From JANQSS01 sp965249735 (GTDB lineage Bacteria > Bacteroidota > Bacteroidia > Chitinophagales > Saprospiraceae), in NCBI GenBank assembly GCA_965249735.1, contig CBDFMS010000019.1, positions 260,841 to 324,840 on the forward strand: 64,000 nt of DNA, given 5' to 3'. The notes below the pieces were generated by a model, which did no database searches, was not told the DNA's origin, and worked only from the letters and a program-made list of their open reading frames with translations. Positions 9,084-17,688 of the stretch are shown one piece after another; within the stretch, counting starts at the first letter, position 1, and each line of letters opens with the position of its first letter. The position numbers and the translations under genes were made by a program.

Positions 9084-9213
9084 CTATTGCGTCTATCTGC
9101 GCTAAAAGCATGGAAAGCCATAAGAACCCAGGAATTGCCTGTTTCATTGGAAACCTCCCTTTCGCAGTCCATGTTAATCTGTAATATCTCTATATAAATC
9201 TAAAGCGGTTATA

Positions 9214-10881
9214 TTACGGTTCAAGGTTTTTGTTATCCACCAAAGAATATAAAGTAGATTCAAGGGCTTTGATCCTGGATTCAAAATCATTCTTTAGCTG
9301 TTTATTTTTCTTCTCTAAATCGGTATTCGCTTCTTTTAATTCATTTATCATCTCCTGCTGCTCCTGTATCGCCTTCACCAACACAGCACTAATTAATCCA
9401 TATCCTATGCCCTTATGCCCTTCTTCTCCACTCACTGCTTCCGGGATGATCTTCTCCATTTCCTGGGCAATAAATCCGATACAGTCACTATCATCAGACT
9501 TGTACTTGTAAGCAACAGGAGACATGCTCAGGATCTCATCAAGGCCGTATGAAAGTGCAGAAATATCATATTTCTTATTGAAATCAGAAACATTGGTCCA
9601 GACCCCATTAACCGTACAATGAGCACCACTGGCCATTTCCAGCGGAAAAAAGGGATTTTTGGTACCGAAACCCACAAAGCCCTCACTATTGATGAAAAAG
9701 CGTGACTCCGGAGTTATTATGCCAGCCTGTCCGGCAGCATTATATGAAATATCAAATCCTGTCTTGAGGGGATCGTTGGCAATGCAAGGTCCGTCGATCC
9801 AGACGTCGTAACTAGGATCAATCTGCACCATTCCTCCAATGGCCGGATTGTACCTGGCATTGAGATAACGGATCAAGTCATATCGGCCATCAGGAACTCC
9901 AGTAGAATCAAGACGGCAAAAACGGCCCATTCTGCCAAGACATCCAGGAAATCCACCATCTCCAAAAATCACCCTCGCATTGGCATTTCCATTAAGAACG
10001 GGTTGTGGTATGCCATTTACATGTAAATTGCCTTGTGGGTTTTGCGTACCAAGGCCAAGATCGCCTCCACCATTGATAAACAAGCGTGACAGCGGAGTTA
10101 TTGGGCCGATCTGTCCGGCAGCTTTATATGAAATATCAAATCCTGTCATGCCGGGATCGTCGGCAATGCAAGGTCCGTCGATCCAGACGTCGTAATTAGG
10201 ATCAATCTGCACTAATCCTCCTATGCCCGGATTGTACCTGGCATTCAGATAACGGATCAAGTCATATCGGCCATCAGGAACTCCAGTAGAATCAAGACGA
10301 CAAAAACGGCCCATTCTGCCAAGACATCCAGGAAATCCACCATCTCCAAAAAGCATCGTCGCATTGGCATTTCCATTAAGATTGGGTTGTGGTATACCAT
10401 TTACATGTAAATTGGCTAGAGGGTTTTTCGTGCCAAGTCCGATCTGGCCCCCACCATCTACAAAAAAGCGTGACAGAGGAGATATTGGGCCGGTCTGTCC
10501 GGCAGGACAATATGCAATATCAAATCCTGTCAGACCCGGAACATTAGCAATGCAAGGTCCTTCGATCCAGACATCGAAATTAGGATCAATCTGGCTTGGT
10601 TGTCCGGTAGTGTCATTGTATTCTACGTTAAGGTAACGGATCAGGTCATATCGGCCATCAGGAACTCCAGTAGAATCAAGACGACAAAAACGCCCCAAAT
10701 GTCCCAGACAACCTGGAAAATCAGGAGGTCCAAAGCGAATTACCGGATTGGCGTTGCCACCAAGACTGGGTAGTTCAATTCCTGTAAGTTGTGCATTTCC
10801 TTCTACTACAAGGTGTTCTTGTTGCGCACTAACAAAGCAACAGGCAACAAGTAATAAACATGTAATTAGTAATGTTTTCAT
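9214..10881 (-). CDS. Secreted triple-repeat protein with C-terminal Peptidase_S74 chaperone
   Basis: This 555-residue protein has a signal peptide (MKTLLITCLLLVACCFVSAQ). Three near-identical 128-residue repeats begin at residues 42, 170 and 298, each with GCLG-x-x-GRFCRLDSTG, DVWI(E/D)GPCIA and a closing GLGT-x-NP strand. Residues about 425-505 form a Peptidase_S74 intramolecular chaperone domain (SDFNKKYDISAL, GFIAQEMEKIIPEAV), and the end is a coiled coil (about 506-545). S74 domains help beta-rich trimeric spikes or fibres fold and may then be cut off; in Bacteroidota they often end secreted repeat proteins. The protein is probably an extracellular trimer, but its ligand is unknown. Confidence 0.75.
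   Translation of the reverse strand: MKTLLITCLLLVACCFVSAQQEHLVVEGNAQLTGIELPSLGGNANPVIRFGPPDFPGCLGHLGRFCRLDSTGVPDGRYDLIRYLNVEYNDTTGQPSQIDPNFDVWIEGPCIANVPGLTGFDIAYCPAGQTGPISPLSRFFVDGGGQIGLGTKNPLANLHVNGIPQPNLNGNANATMLFGDGGFPGCLGRMGRFCRLDSTGVPDGRYDLIRYLNARYNPGIGGLVQIDPNYDVWIDGPCIADDPGMTGFDISYKAAGQIGPITPLSRLFINGGGDLGLGTQNPQGNLHVNGIPQPVLNGNANARVIFGDGGFPGCLGRMGRFCRLDSTGVPDGRYDLIRYLNARYNPAIGGMVQIDPSYDVWIDGPCIANDPLKTGFDISYNAAGQAGIITPESRFFINSEGFVGFGTKNPFFPLEMASGAHCTVNGVWTNVSDFNKKYDISALSYGLDEILSMSPVAYKYKSDDSDCIGFIAQEMEKIIPEAVSGEEGHKGIGYGLISAVLVKAIQEQQEMINELKEANTDLEKKNKQLKNDFESRIKALESTLYSLVDNKNLEP
9640..10758 (-). repeat. Three tandem 384-bp coding repeats
   Basis: Within the S74-domain gene, units at 10758-10375, 10374-9991 and 9990 to about 9640 repeat a 384-bp sequence. 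Units 2 and 3 are nearly identical at the DNA level, for example across the GCCATCAGGAACTCCAGTAG segment present in all three. Such high identity implies recent duplication or gene conversion, and it makes copy number prone to change or to assembly collapse. Confidence 0.85.
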
Positions 10882-11017
10882 AATATATTCCTTTTTTTTG
10901 AAAATAAGAAATTAAATGGAAATTGCAAATTAATAAGGAATATATTATTTGCAATATTATGGTATTTCTGGAATTTTTGTTGAATTAATTGTGATTTTCT
11001 CATTCCTGTATCATGTG

Positions 11018-11257
11018 ATCGATCCGGAGATCGTGACTTGTGAGGCTGGTACCTTTGAAGTACATCGAATACAATACATCAGCGTAAATCAATTTTCCGG
11101 GACAGCCAGCATAATTAACATTACTCGAGGCAGATTTGAACGTGATGCTGAAGCAAGTCACCTGATATGGATTGCCGAGGGTCTAGGCTGGGTGAAACAG
11201 GAAATCACCAATCACAGTGGCACGATGGTATATGAGATAAAGAAACTGGTGCAATGA
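11018..11257 (+). pseudogene. Truncated paralogue of the C-terminus of the 6346-8295 protein
   Basis: The frame reads CEAGTFEVHRIQYISVNQFS, then IWIAEGLGWVKQEITNHSGT, matching the last 80 residues of the 649-residue protein (CEAGTFEAHRIEYNTS, then IWIAEGLGWVKQEITNYQGT). DNA similarity begins near 11018 and continues through the shared TGATCAATTGATCA palindrome at 11255-11268. There is no signal peptide or upstream domain; an open frame from about 10949 adds unrelated hydrophobic codons. It is best read as the tail of a lost tandem paralogue, with the S74 repeat gene and its neighbours lying between the two copies. Confidence 0.8.
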
Positions 11258-11437
11258 TCAATTGATCACAAGCAACCTTTGTTGTAATATCGTAGTGGCC
11301 ACTTTCATTTCGTTCCATTCAGGTAAGCAGGAATTCGGATCCCTAGTAATCGTCACCAATGAACACCTTTGGCTACTACGTATTCATGCCATAATGCCAA
11401 CGAGTTTCTTTAATTTGCGATTTAATAATCATTCACT

Positions 11438-11998
11438 ATGAAATCAAGTATTATCGTTTTGAGCAGTTTATTTTTCTGTGCTAGTCTCTTTGCACAGCAT
11501 ACAGAAAAACCTGAACATAATGCCGAACATGGTGAAAATACCCATGAAGAGAAGCACAAAAAATTTAAAGTTTCTTTTACGCTTGGCGTCACCCATATCC
11601 CCGCTGCATTTGAGCACGGTCATGAGGAAAAAGAGGTATTTGTTCCAACGATCGGCCTTGACTTTTTCTATATCATCAACCATCGGTGGAGCATGGCACT
11701 GATCGCGGACGTCGAATTGGAAGACTACATCGTTGATTTCAATCGAGAGGACCTCACCCGGGAAAAGGCCATAATCCTGACATTAATGGGTGGTTACGAA
11801 ATCATACCCCATTGGGGTTTACTATTTGGAGGTGGAATAGAATTCGAAAATAATCACAATCTTGGTGTCCTGAGAGTAGGTACGGAATACGAATTCCCCC
11901 TTGGCAGAGATTGGAGTTTTGCTCCCTCTTTCTTCTTTGATTACAAAGAGGATTTTAGTACATGGGCTTTAGCGGTGGGGATTGGGAAGAGGTTTTGA
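11438..11998 (+). CDS. Small outer-membrane beta-barrel-type protein
   Basis: This 186-residue protein has a signal peptide (MKSSIIVLSSLFFCASLFAQ), then a His/Glu-rich linker (HTEKPEHNAEHGENTHEEKH) that could bind metal. About 145 residues of alternating amphipathic strands follow (GLDFFYIINHRWSMALIADV, ILTLMGGYEIIPHWGLLFGG), and the protein ends with an aromatic residue (IGKRF), as expected for a BAM-assembled barrel of about eight strands. It resembles porin-family small barrels. It is monocistronic and followed by a terminator. Transport or structural role cannot be assigned. Confidence 0.65.
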   Translation: MKSSIIVLSSLFFCASLFAQHTEKPEHNAEHGENTHEEKHKKFKVSFTLGVTHIPAAFEHGHEEKEVFVPTIGLDFFYIINHRWSMALIADVELEDYIVDFNREDLTREKAIILTLMGGYEIIPHWGLLFGGGIEFENNHNLGVLRVGTEYEFPLGRDWSFAPSFFFDYKEDFSTWALAVGIGKRF

Positions 11999-12458
11999 TG
12001 ATATTTTGTAGGAATAAGAAATTCGTACAGTAAACTTTGTGTTATCTGTTCATTTCATCTGGCGGTGATTGTCTTATAATATCTTATGATCTTAAATAAA
12101 AAAAGACCAACTATTGCTAGTTGGTCTTTGTCGGTGTGGCCCGCCTTCGCTATAGCTTCGGACGGACAAGCAGGAAAAACTGCATAGATCCTGTAGATTG
12201 TTCGTAGTAAAAGAACAAAGGAGACGCCCTAAGTGGAAGGGGTCAAAAAAATAATAAGATAAATCTCGAATTTTCAGCATCTTGAATAATAGCGAGTTGC
12301 ATTAATATGATTTGAAGAACTAATGTTGCTGATTGGTATGAGATAAAAATTAATCAGTTTTAATAATATCGGTTACATTCATATAAATTTTATCGAAATA
12401 TTTATACCCCCTATTTTTTACTTTCAAATGAGTTTTCTGTGATGAAATAATCCGTTGA
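11999..12458. other. Intergenic region with terminator and a palindromic element
   Basis: This 460-bp stretch holds the terminator at 12102-12129, followed by a GC-rich imperfect palindrome (about 12139-12170, with CCTTCGCTATAGCTTCGG at its core) unlike the AT-rich surroundings. The rest (12180-12458) is AT-rich, without a recognisable gene. The GC-rich element resembles dispersed REP-like palindromes, but no second copy was seen in the window. Confidence 0.4.
12102..12129 (+). terminator. Rho-independent terminator after the small barrel gene
   Basis: A 12-bp perfect stem (AAAGACCAACTA at 12102-12113 with TAGTTGGTCTTT at 12118-12129) has a TTGC tetraloop. A-rich sequence before and T-rich sequence in the stem make it bidirectional. 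It lies about 100 bp after the barrel gene and 330 bp from the convergent protease gene end. Confidence 0.85.
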
Positions 12459-14963
12459 TTATTCCAGGATCATTTCTACCTTCCAGTGGTTGAGCTTACC
12501 TATATCAATTCCCGCCCTGTCGGCCACCCTCAATGACCAGTCTCCTGCTATTTGATTACTCAGCAGGCTAGTCAAAGTCGGCGTATTTGCCGTGTTGTAA
12601 TTCTTTATCAAATTGTCTGATCCTCCTCCCGTCCTGTTGTGAAGCAGGAATTTACTATGGTTCGGAGATGTCAACTCTACGATCAGGTCTCCGATATAAG
12701 TATGTGTTATATCTATATCCACAGTGATAGACGCAATTGTACCTTGCTGAGACACAGATAATGTTCGGGTAATACCACCTGTGATATTATCCGGAATATC
12801 TTCACCCGGATTTTCTTCGATTGTAATTTTGGTGTTCGTTTCTATAGAAATTTCAATACTCCAGGTATTCAGTGTGCCTTCATCTCTTGAAGCCATATCC
12901 TGTATCTCAAGGCTCCAATCACCATTAATGCTCTCTCCGGCTAAGATCTGAAGACTCGATGTATTTCCAATTTCAAATATTTTTTGAATATTATTTGCTG
13001 AGCTACCATTTCTATTGTGTAGTGTAACTGTTGTTCCTGAAGGAGAAACCAGCGTTAGGATTAGGTCACCAATATATGTATGTGTAATATCAACTTCTAC
13101 CTTTATTGATTGTAGACTCCCGGCTCTTGTACAATTGATTTTATCGGAAATACCACTCTCGTTCATATCGGGTATTGCTTTATTGGGATTTGATGAAGCA
13201 TTAAAAATATCATTGGTAGCTGTTATGTTTCTGGAAATTGCTTCTTTTACAGCTTCCAAAGCATCTACTCTACCATGACCAAACCATGGACTCCAGGTGC
13301 CTTCGGCAGCTCCAATGTCATTAAATGATCCATTATCCGAAGGGGCACCGGGCGAAATATCCCATGAAGTATCGGGATCCAAAGTTGTAGGAGGAGTCTG
13401 AGGATATTTTTGAATATATAAATTTTTTGATGCTGTACTTTTTAGTATTGAAATTACTTCCAAAGCAGTCAAATTGGAATTTGCTGAAATAACCAAAGCG
13501 GCAACGCCGGCGACCAATGGAGTAGCACTGGACGTGCCACCAAATCCGGATTGCCACATAGGAAATTGTCCAGTCGACGTCGTTACTCCTAAACCGGTGA
13601 CAGGCAGCCTCCAATAAGTATGTGAATTGCTCGAAGGCGCACAAACAGAGATATCAGAACCATAGTTGGAATAATGACTACGTTGGGCATTACTTGCAAG
13701 GGCAGCAATGTGCATTACACCGGGACAGCTCGCCAAATTATGTATAAAAACTTTAGATGTCCTTACGCCAACCCAATTCGGATATGGGTTAAAACCATTC
13801 GTAAAAGGAATATCTAAATTACCAGAATGGTTTATCGGACAATTTTCATTTCCTGCCGCCCAGAGAAACACAATGCCTTTACCCCTTCTGCCCCCATTTA
13901 CGGATAATTGATTTATCTTATTCAGCACTTGATTTGATACCGTATAAAATGGTGAATTGCCCCAGGAGTTGGAAAGAATATCTACTTTATCTTCTATAAA
14001 ATATAGAACTGTAAGCAATTTACTATCACCGATATCAAGGTAATCTCCATTAGATTCCCATTTGATCGGAAGAAGCCTGCATCCGGGAGCAGCTCCTACT
14101 GTCAGTGAAGCATCGACATCTGCTGCAGAAACTCCACAACAGGCTGTTCCATGGTCAGATCCTGATTGATACATTTTTTGTGGATCGGCACTTATAGAAT
14201 CTCTGTTAATCAAACTTGTTCCTTGCATATATCCCCATTGAGCGAACTTGTCGACAGAATCGAAATCCAGATGATCCAATCTGCAGCCATCATCAGTAAC
14301 ACCAATGACAATGTCAGGAGATCCAAAATTATTTAAGAGGTTCCAGGCTCCGTCACAATTAGATGAAGACCTTGAATCGAATGACGGATCAGATAGTGCG
14401 TCATGAAGATGCCATTGATTGATGAATTTGTTATCTACGGGCATTGGCACATCAAATTTCATCATTCGCTGATTTAAATCATGTTCGCAATAATCTATTA
14501 CATCCCCTTCATTCTCGTGTAATTGAACAACCAGCTTTACAGGATTCATGCCTGTTTGGTTCGTGAGTTGTAGAAGATAATCTTTCTCCGAGTATTTTTG
14601 CACAATCGTAAGGGCATATTTTGCGATGAATTCGCCTAGTTTCTCATTACTCATTTTCTCTTTGAATGTAATGATGATTCTGTCGGTGATTAAGAATTCA
14701 TTGTCAACATCTTCAACGGAATAGGCATGATGGGTCACCACAGATTCTCTCAATTCGTCCATCATCGTATCCCTGTCCTCCTTTTTTACGGTAATTTTTG
14801 AAGAACCTGACGATACCTGTTCTACACCTTCCTCAATACCACGTTTCGCCAAATCTTCCGGTAAAGCCCGGGTGACAATTTGGTTTTCTTCTTTTTTGAG
14901 ATACACTTTTTTACCGTTTCGGTAAGTATACAGTTTTTTATCACCGTTGTTTGAAGTCGTCAT
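12459..14963 (-). CDS. Subtilisin-family (S8) serine protease with two P domains
   Basis: This 834-residue protein has an N-terminal region of about 200 residues that probably includes a propeptide. The S8 catalytic domain has D224 (IGVTDDGC), H271 (SDHGTACCG), oxyanion N372 (WAAGNE) and nucleophile S478 (FGGTSSATP), so the triad is complete. Two proprotein-convertase P domains follow (about 615-712 and 735-834), each with ITHTYIGDL and (I/A)GDWSL motifs. There is no signal peptide (start MTTSNNGDKKLYTYRNGKK) and no type IX sorting domain, which is unusual for a P-domain protease. It may be cytoplasmic or exported by an unusual route. It lies about 2.7 kb from the eCIS 3' end, but no delivery link is shown. 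Confidence 0.85.
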   Translation of the reverse strand: MTTSNNGDKKLYTYRNGKKVYLKKEENQIVTRALPEDLAKRGIEEGVEQVSSGSSKITVKKEDRDTMMDELRESVVTHHAYSVEDVDNEFLITDRIIITFKEKMSNEKLGEFIAKYALTIVQKYSEKDYLLQLTNQTGMNPVKLVVQLHENEGDVIDYCEHDLNQRMMKFDVPMPVDNKFINQWHLHDALSDPSFDSRSSSNCDGAWNLLNNFGSPDIVIGVTDDGCRLDHLDFDSVDKFAQWGYMQGTSLINRDSISADPQKMYQSGSDHGTACCGVSAADVDASLTVGAAPGCRLLPIKWESNGDYLDIGDSKLLTVLYFIEDKVDILSNSWGNSPFYTVSNQVLNKINQLSVNGGRRGKGIVFLWAAGNENCPINHSGNLDIPFTNGFNPYPNWVGVRTSKVFIHNLASCPGVMHIAALASNAQRSHYSNYGSDISVCAPSSNSHTYWRLPVTGLGVTTSTGQFPMWQSGFGGTSSATPLVAGVAALVISANSNLTALEVISILKSTASKNLYIQKYPQTPPTTLDPDTSWDISPGAPSDNGSFNDIGAAEGTWSPWFGHGRVDALEAVKEAISRNITATNDIFNASSNPNKAIPDMNESGISDKINCTRAGSLQSIKVEVDITHTYIGDLILTLVSPSGTTVTLHNRNGSSANNIQKIFEIGNTSSLQILAGESINGDWSLEIQDMASRDEGTLNTWSIEISIETNTKITIEENPGEDIPDNITGGITRTLSVSQQGTIASITVDIDITHTYIGDLIVELTSPNHSKFLLHNRTGGGSDNLIKNYNTANTPTLTSLLSNQIAGDWSLRVADRAGIDIGKLNHWKVEMILE

Positions 14964-15154
14964 AATAATGTGGGTTTACATAAACAATATTTTTTAAATT
15001 TTTTTAACCCGCAAAACCTTGTATGATTCTCGCTGGAGAAAACTTGCTTCCTTATTCTTCGATTGTAGTAACAAATTTGTGCGGGCGCATTCGAAAGTTT
15101 TATTTTTGTTTAGTTTTTTCTTCCATTGGAATTAGTTTTAAATAATGTGATAAA

Positions 15155-16345
15155 TTATTTATTCATAATACATACATCTCTTACACATCTTACATAATTG
15201 AATACATATTGAATATCACCCTGTGGACCCCAAGGCTTAGGGTAGTTGGCACGACAGCCGGTTTTAGGGTCACTCCGTTGAGCTCCGGCTCCGTGAACAT
15301 CCATTAAACCGGACGTCATCTCTCCTTGGGCTTCTCCAAACGCAATGTAGACTGCGCCCAAATAAGGGTTGACCCCATCAAGATGAGTAGTTCCTGTCCA
15401 GTAGTAGCCGTATTGACCTGGTTTGCAATCTGGGTCAGTAAAGGTAGTTGCCCTAAATAAGGGATTGATGGCAGCAGAATGAGTGTTGTCAGGGCAACGA
15501 GTATAATCAACTATACTTTGTAGCTCCTTTGCATTTGGCAGTCGCCAGTCGCTTTGTCCTGCTAGCGTCAAATTCTCCGCATAAAATAGGGCATTTTGCC
15601 AGTCACGAGTAATTCCGTCATCTGCTTGCTGCCACATTAAACCACTTGCGTTGTCTGTAATAGTTCCATTGCCATTATCAATAAAATCATTAGCACCATA
15701 AGCAGTATTTCCTCTTACCATTCTAAAATAGGCCTTATTCAAAACAACACCTGCCGGTGGTCGGTATTTTGGATATCCCTTGATCCTTCCATCAATAAAA
15801 TTAACACCAAACACAGTTGAATCGCCTGCCATGGTTAAACAAACATACTGAGTACTCGACCATGTTTGGGCATCTATCTCACGTTCGCCGATAGATGTAT
15901 CCCCAAGTGGTTGATTAAAATAGCTGGTATTAATAAATTTATCTACTGCTGTTGCTCCCATCACTCTTCCTGTGAATAGTATCAATGAATATAATTCCTT
16001 GATTGTAGGTACTCTCCAATCTGAGTATCCACCCAATGTAAGGGTATCGGCTTTGATAAAAGCCTCGTCATAGGCAATTTTAATACCCATATCTTTCTCC
16101 CATATCAAACCGGTAACATTATCTCTTATAGTTCCGTCCCCATTATTCGTATAAGAAGGTTCGTTTCAATTATAACTCGCATCTTGACCATAAAATTCGT
16201 CTGTGGATGATGGTGCCGAAATAATAGTATCGTTATCGTAAAATTCGCTAACATCTGTATCTACGATAGGAAAAGTTTGGCTAAACGTGAAATTAGTTAT
16301 ATTCAATAGAATTACTGTTGCAAATACCCTGATAATGATTTTCAT
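15155..16345 (-). pseudogene. DUF1566 (Lcl C-terminal) secreted protein with in-frame TGA
   Basis: The natural start is ATG 16345, giving a signal peptide (MKIIIRVFATVILLNITNF, cleavage near FSQ). Codon 60 is TGA (16168-16166). The frame then continues without shift through NEPSYTNNGDGTIRDNVTG and two DUF1566 modules (about residues 68-190 and 235-390 of the full frame), with repeated DNGNGTI-type strands and WR(V/L)P-x-x-KEL motifs. DUF1566 is a C-type-lectin-like fold found in secreted and lipid-anchored proteins. Either a point mutation has inactivated the gene, or the base is a sequencing error; the downstream frame is otherwise well preserved. Recoding is unlikely, since TGA is a normal stop elsewhere here. 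Confidence 0.8.
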
Positions 16346-16432
16346 TGCTATTTCTTTTTTCCTTTGGTTTTTGAATATTTATTTTACGTAATTTTATAGT
16401 TTTAATGAGGTAATTAATTCAATTAATATATC

Positions 16433-16640
16433 CTAAACAGATTTCCAGATTTTAGCATACTCATTACGGATTCCGGCTATTAGGTCTGTTTCCTGTATGG
16501 GTCGATTATCTGATAATGCCCGAATGCTAGCACCATGAACAACATTCAAAATCGAAACCCCAGTGAATTCATAACGCCTGGCCAATTCAGCAAGGATTAT
16601 CTTTTCAGAAGCCTCAATTGCAGACTTTCCTTTTCATCCG
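16433..16640 (-). pseudogene. C-terminal fragment of an AAA+ ATPase
   Basis: The minus-strand frame ending at TAG 16435-16433 reads KIILAELARRYEFTGVSILN, then ETDLIAGIRNEYAKIWKSV. This is the alpha-helical lid of Bacteroidota AAA+ ATPases (pattern LAxxYExTGxxIxNVV, then DLxxGIRxEY). The frame is broken upstream by TGA within NSGG*KGKSAIEAS, and the P-loop half is absent. It differs in sequence from the intact ATPase at 38149-40158, so it is a second, decayed ATPase near the end of the eCIS locus. Confidence 0.5.
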
Positions 16641-16937
16641 CCTGAATTGACAAGGTAATTACCAAAAGAAAAATTTTTGATTGGCAATACACTATTCAAA
16701 AATAAATGGAATCTCGTCCATAGAATTCTTTAGAACTTATTAGGGGGGAAGCAAGTCATTTGTACTCACTAAGGAATGCTATTTCTTGTATTGCAAGATC
16801 AATAACTCCTCAATAGCATTTTATGTCCTATCTTAAAGGAGCATTTTCCAATATACTATTATTTATGGTGTATTGTTTTAGATTATTTCTGAAAATAAGA
16901 TCTTGGTTTGCATGATTTCACCCGCAAAGACTAAATA

Positions 16938-17450
16938 ATGAACGATCCATCTCAAAATTTTAAGTGGTACGCCATTTACACCAGGTCCCGGTTTGAAAAA
17001 AAGGTGTATAACGTTCTTATAAAATTGGGATGTACCTCCTTCCTTCCTCTGGTTAAAGAAAAAAGATTATGGAGTGACAGACTCAAAACGGTAACGGTGC
17101 CGTTGTTACCCAGTTATGTTTTTACCAGGATTACAACGGCCGAGTTTTCTAAGGTCTATTCCTGCCCGGGCTTTGTGCGCTTTGTTTCATTTGAAGGTAA
17201 GCCTAGTGAAATCAGGGAAGATGAGATCAACCTATTGAAAACAATTGTAACACATGGCTTTCAGGCCAAACAAGGCGTGCGTTATGAAGTGGGAGAACGA
17301 GTAAGGATAATCAGAGGACCATTAAAAGACTGGGAAGGTTGTGTGGAAAGTAAAAAAGGACAGACCAGGGTGACTTTTCAGATTGATAGTATACAGCAGA
17401 CAATTAGTGTAGATGTGAAGTTAGCCGATATTGAGAAGATCGCAAACTAG
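16938..17450 (+). CDS. NusG-family specialised antiterminator (UpxY/LoaP-like)
   Basis: This 170-residue protein opens with the NusG N-terminal signature WYAIYTRSRFEKKV, contains SDRLKTVTVPLLPSYVF, and ends with a KOW domain (about 118-165, VRIIRGPLKDWEGCVE). Its length and sequence type match Bacteroidota NusG paralogues such as UpxY, which bind RNA polymerase and suppress termination in one long operon, usually the one immediately downstream. Here no surface-polysaccharide operon follows; the gene converges on the end of the eCIS operon, so its target is unclear. Start ATG 16938 is the only one that keeps the family N-terminus. Confidence 0.9.
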   Translation: MNDPSQNFKWYAIYTRSRFEKKVYNVLIKLGCTSFLPLVKEKRLWSDRLKTVTVPLLPSYVFTRITTAEFSKVYSCPGFVRFVSFEGKPSEIREDEINLLKTIVTHGFQAKQGVRYEVGERVRIIRGPLKDWEGCVESKKGQTRVTFQIDSIQQTISVDVKLADIEKIAN

Positions 17451-17688
17451 TGCATTCTATCTTTGAGTGTTCCAGCTACAAGTTGAGGTTTTCATACTGT
17501 TTGCTGTAATATCAATTACTTGACTTGATCCGACACAATCCTTCTTTATTCGTCGAGTCAGCTTTTTTAGATCACCTTTGCCGGTTGACTCGCTCGAGAG
17601 CAAGTTTAGCCCTTTTGATACCGGCCTCGTGTTTTAGGATTTTAGCAACACTCAAGAGATCAGTCCCAGTGCCCATTTATTGATAAAC

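Noticed and set aside
15155..16345. TGA read as an amino acid (recoding or selenocysteine) in DUF1566
   Set aside because: TGA ends several intact genes here, no SECIS-like stem was evident after the codon, and DUF1566 is not a redox family.
17451..17688. Short minus-strand frame beginning MGTGTDLLSVAKILKHEAG, possible recombinase tail
   Set aside because: It is about 35 codons, lacks the HxLGH and catalytic Tyr of tyrosine recombinases; the likeness is too weak.
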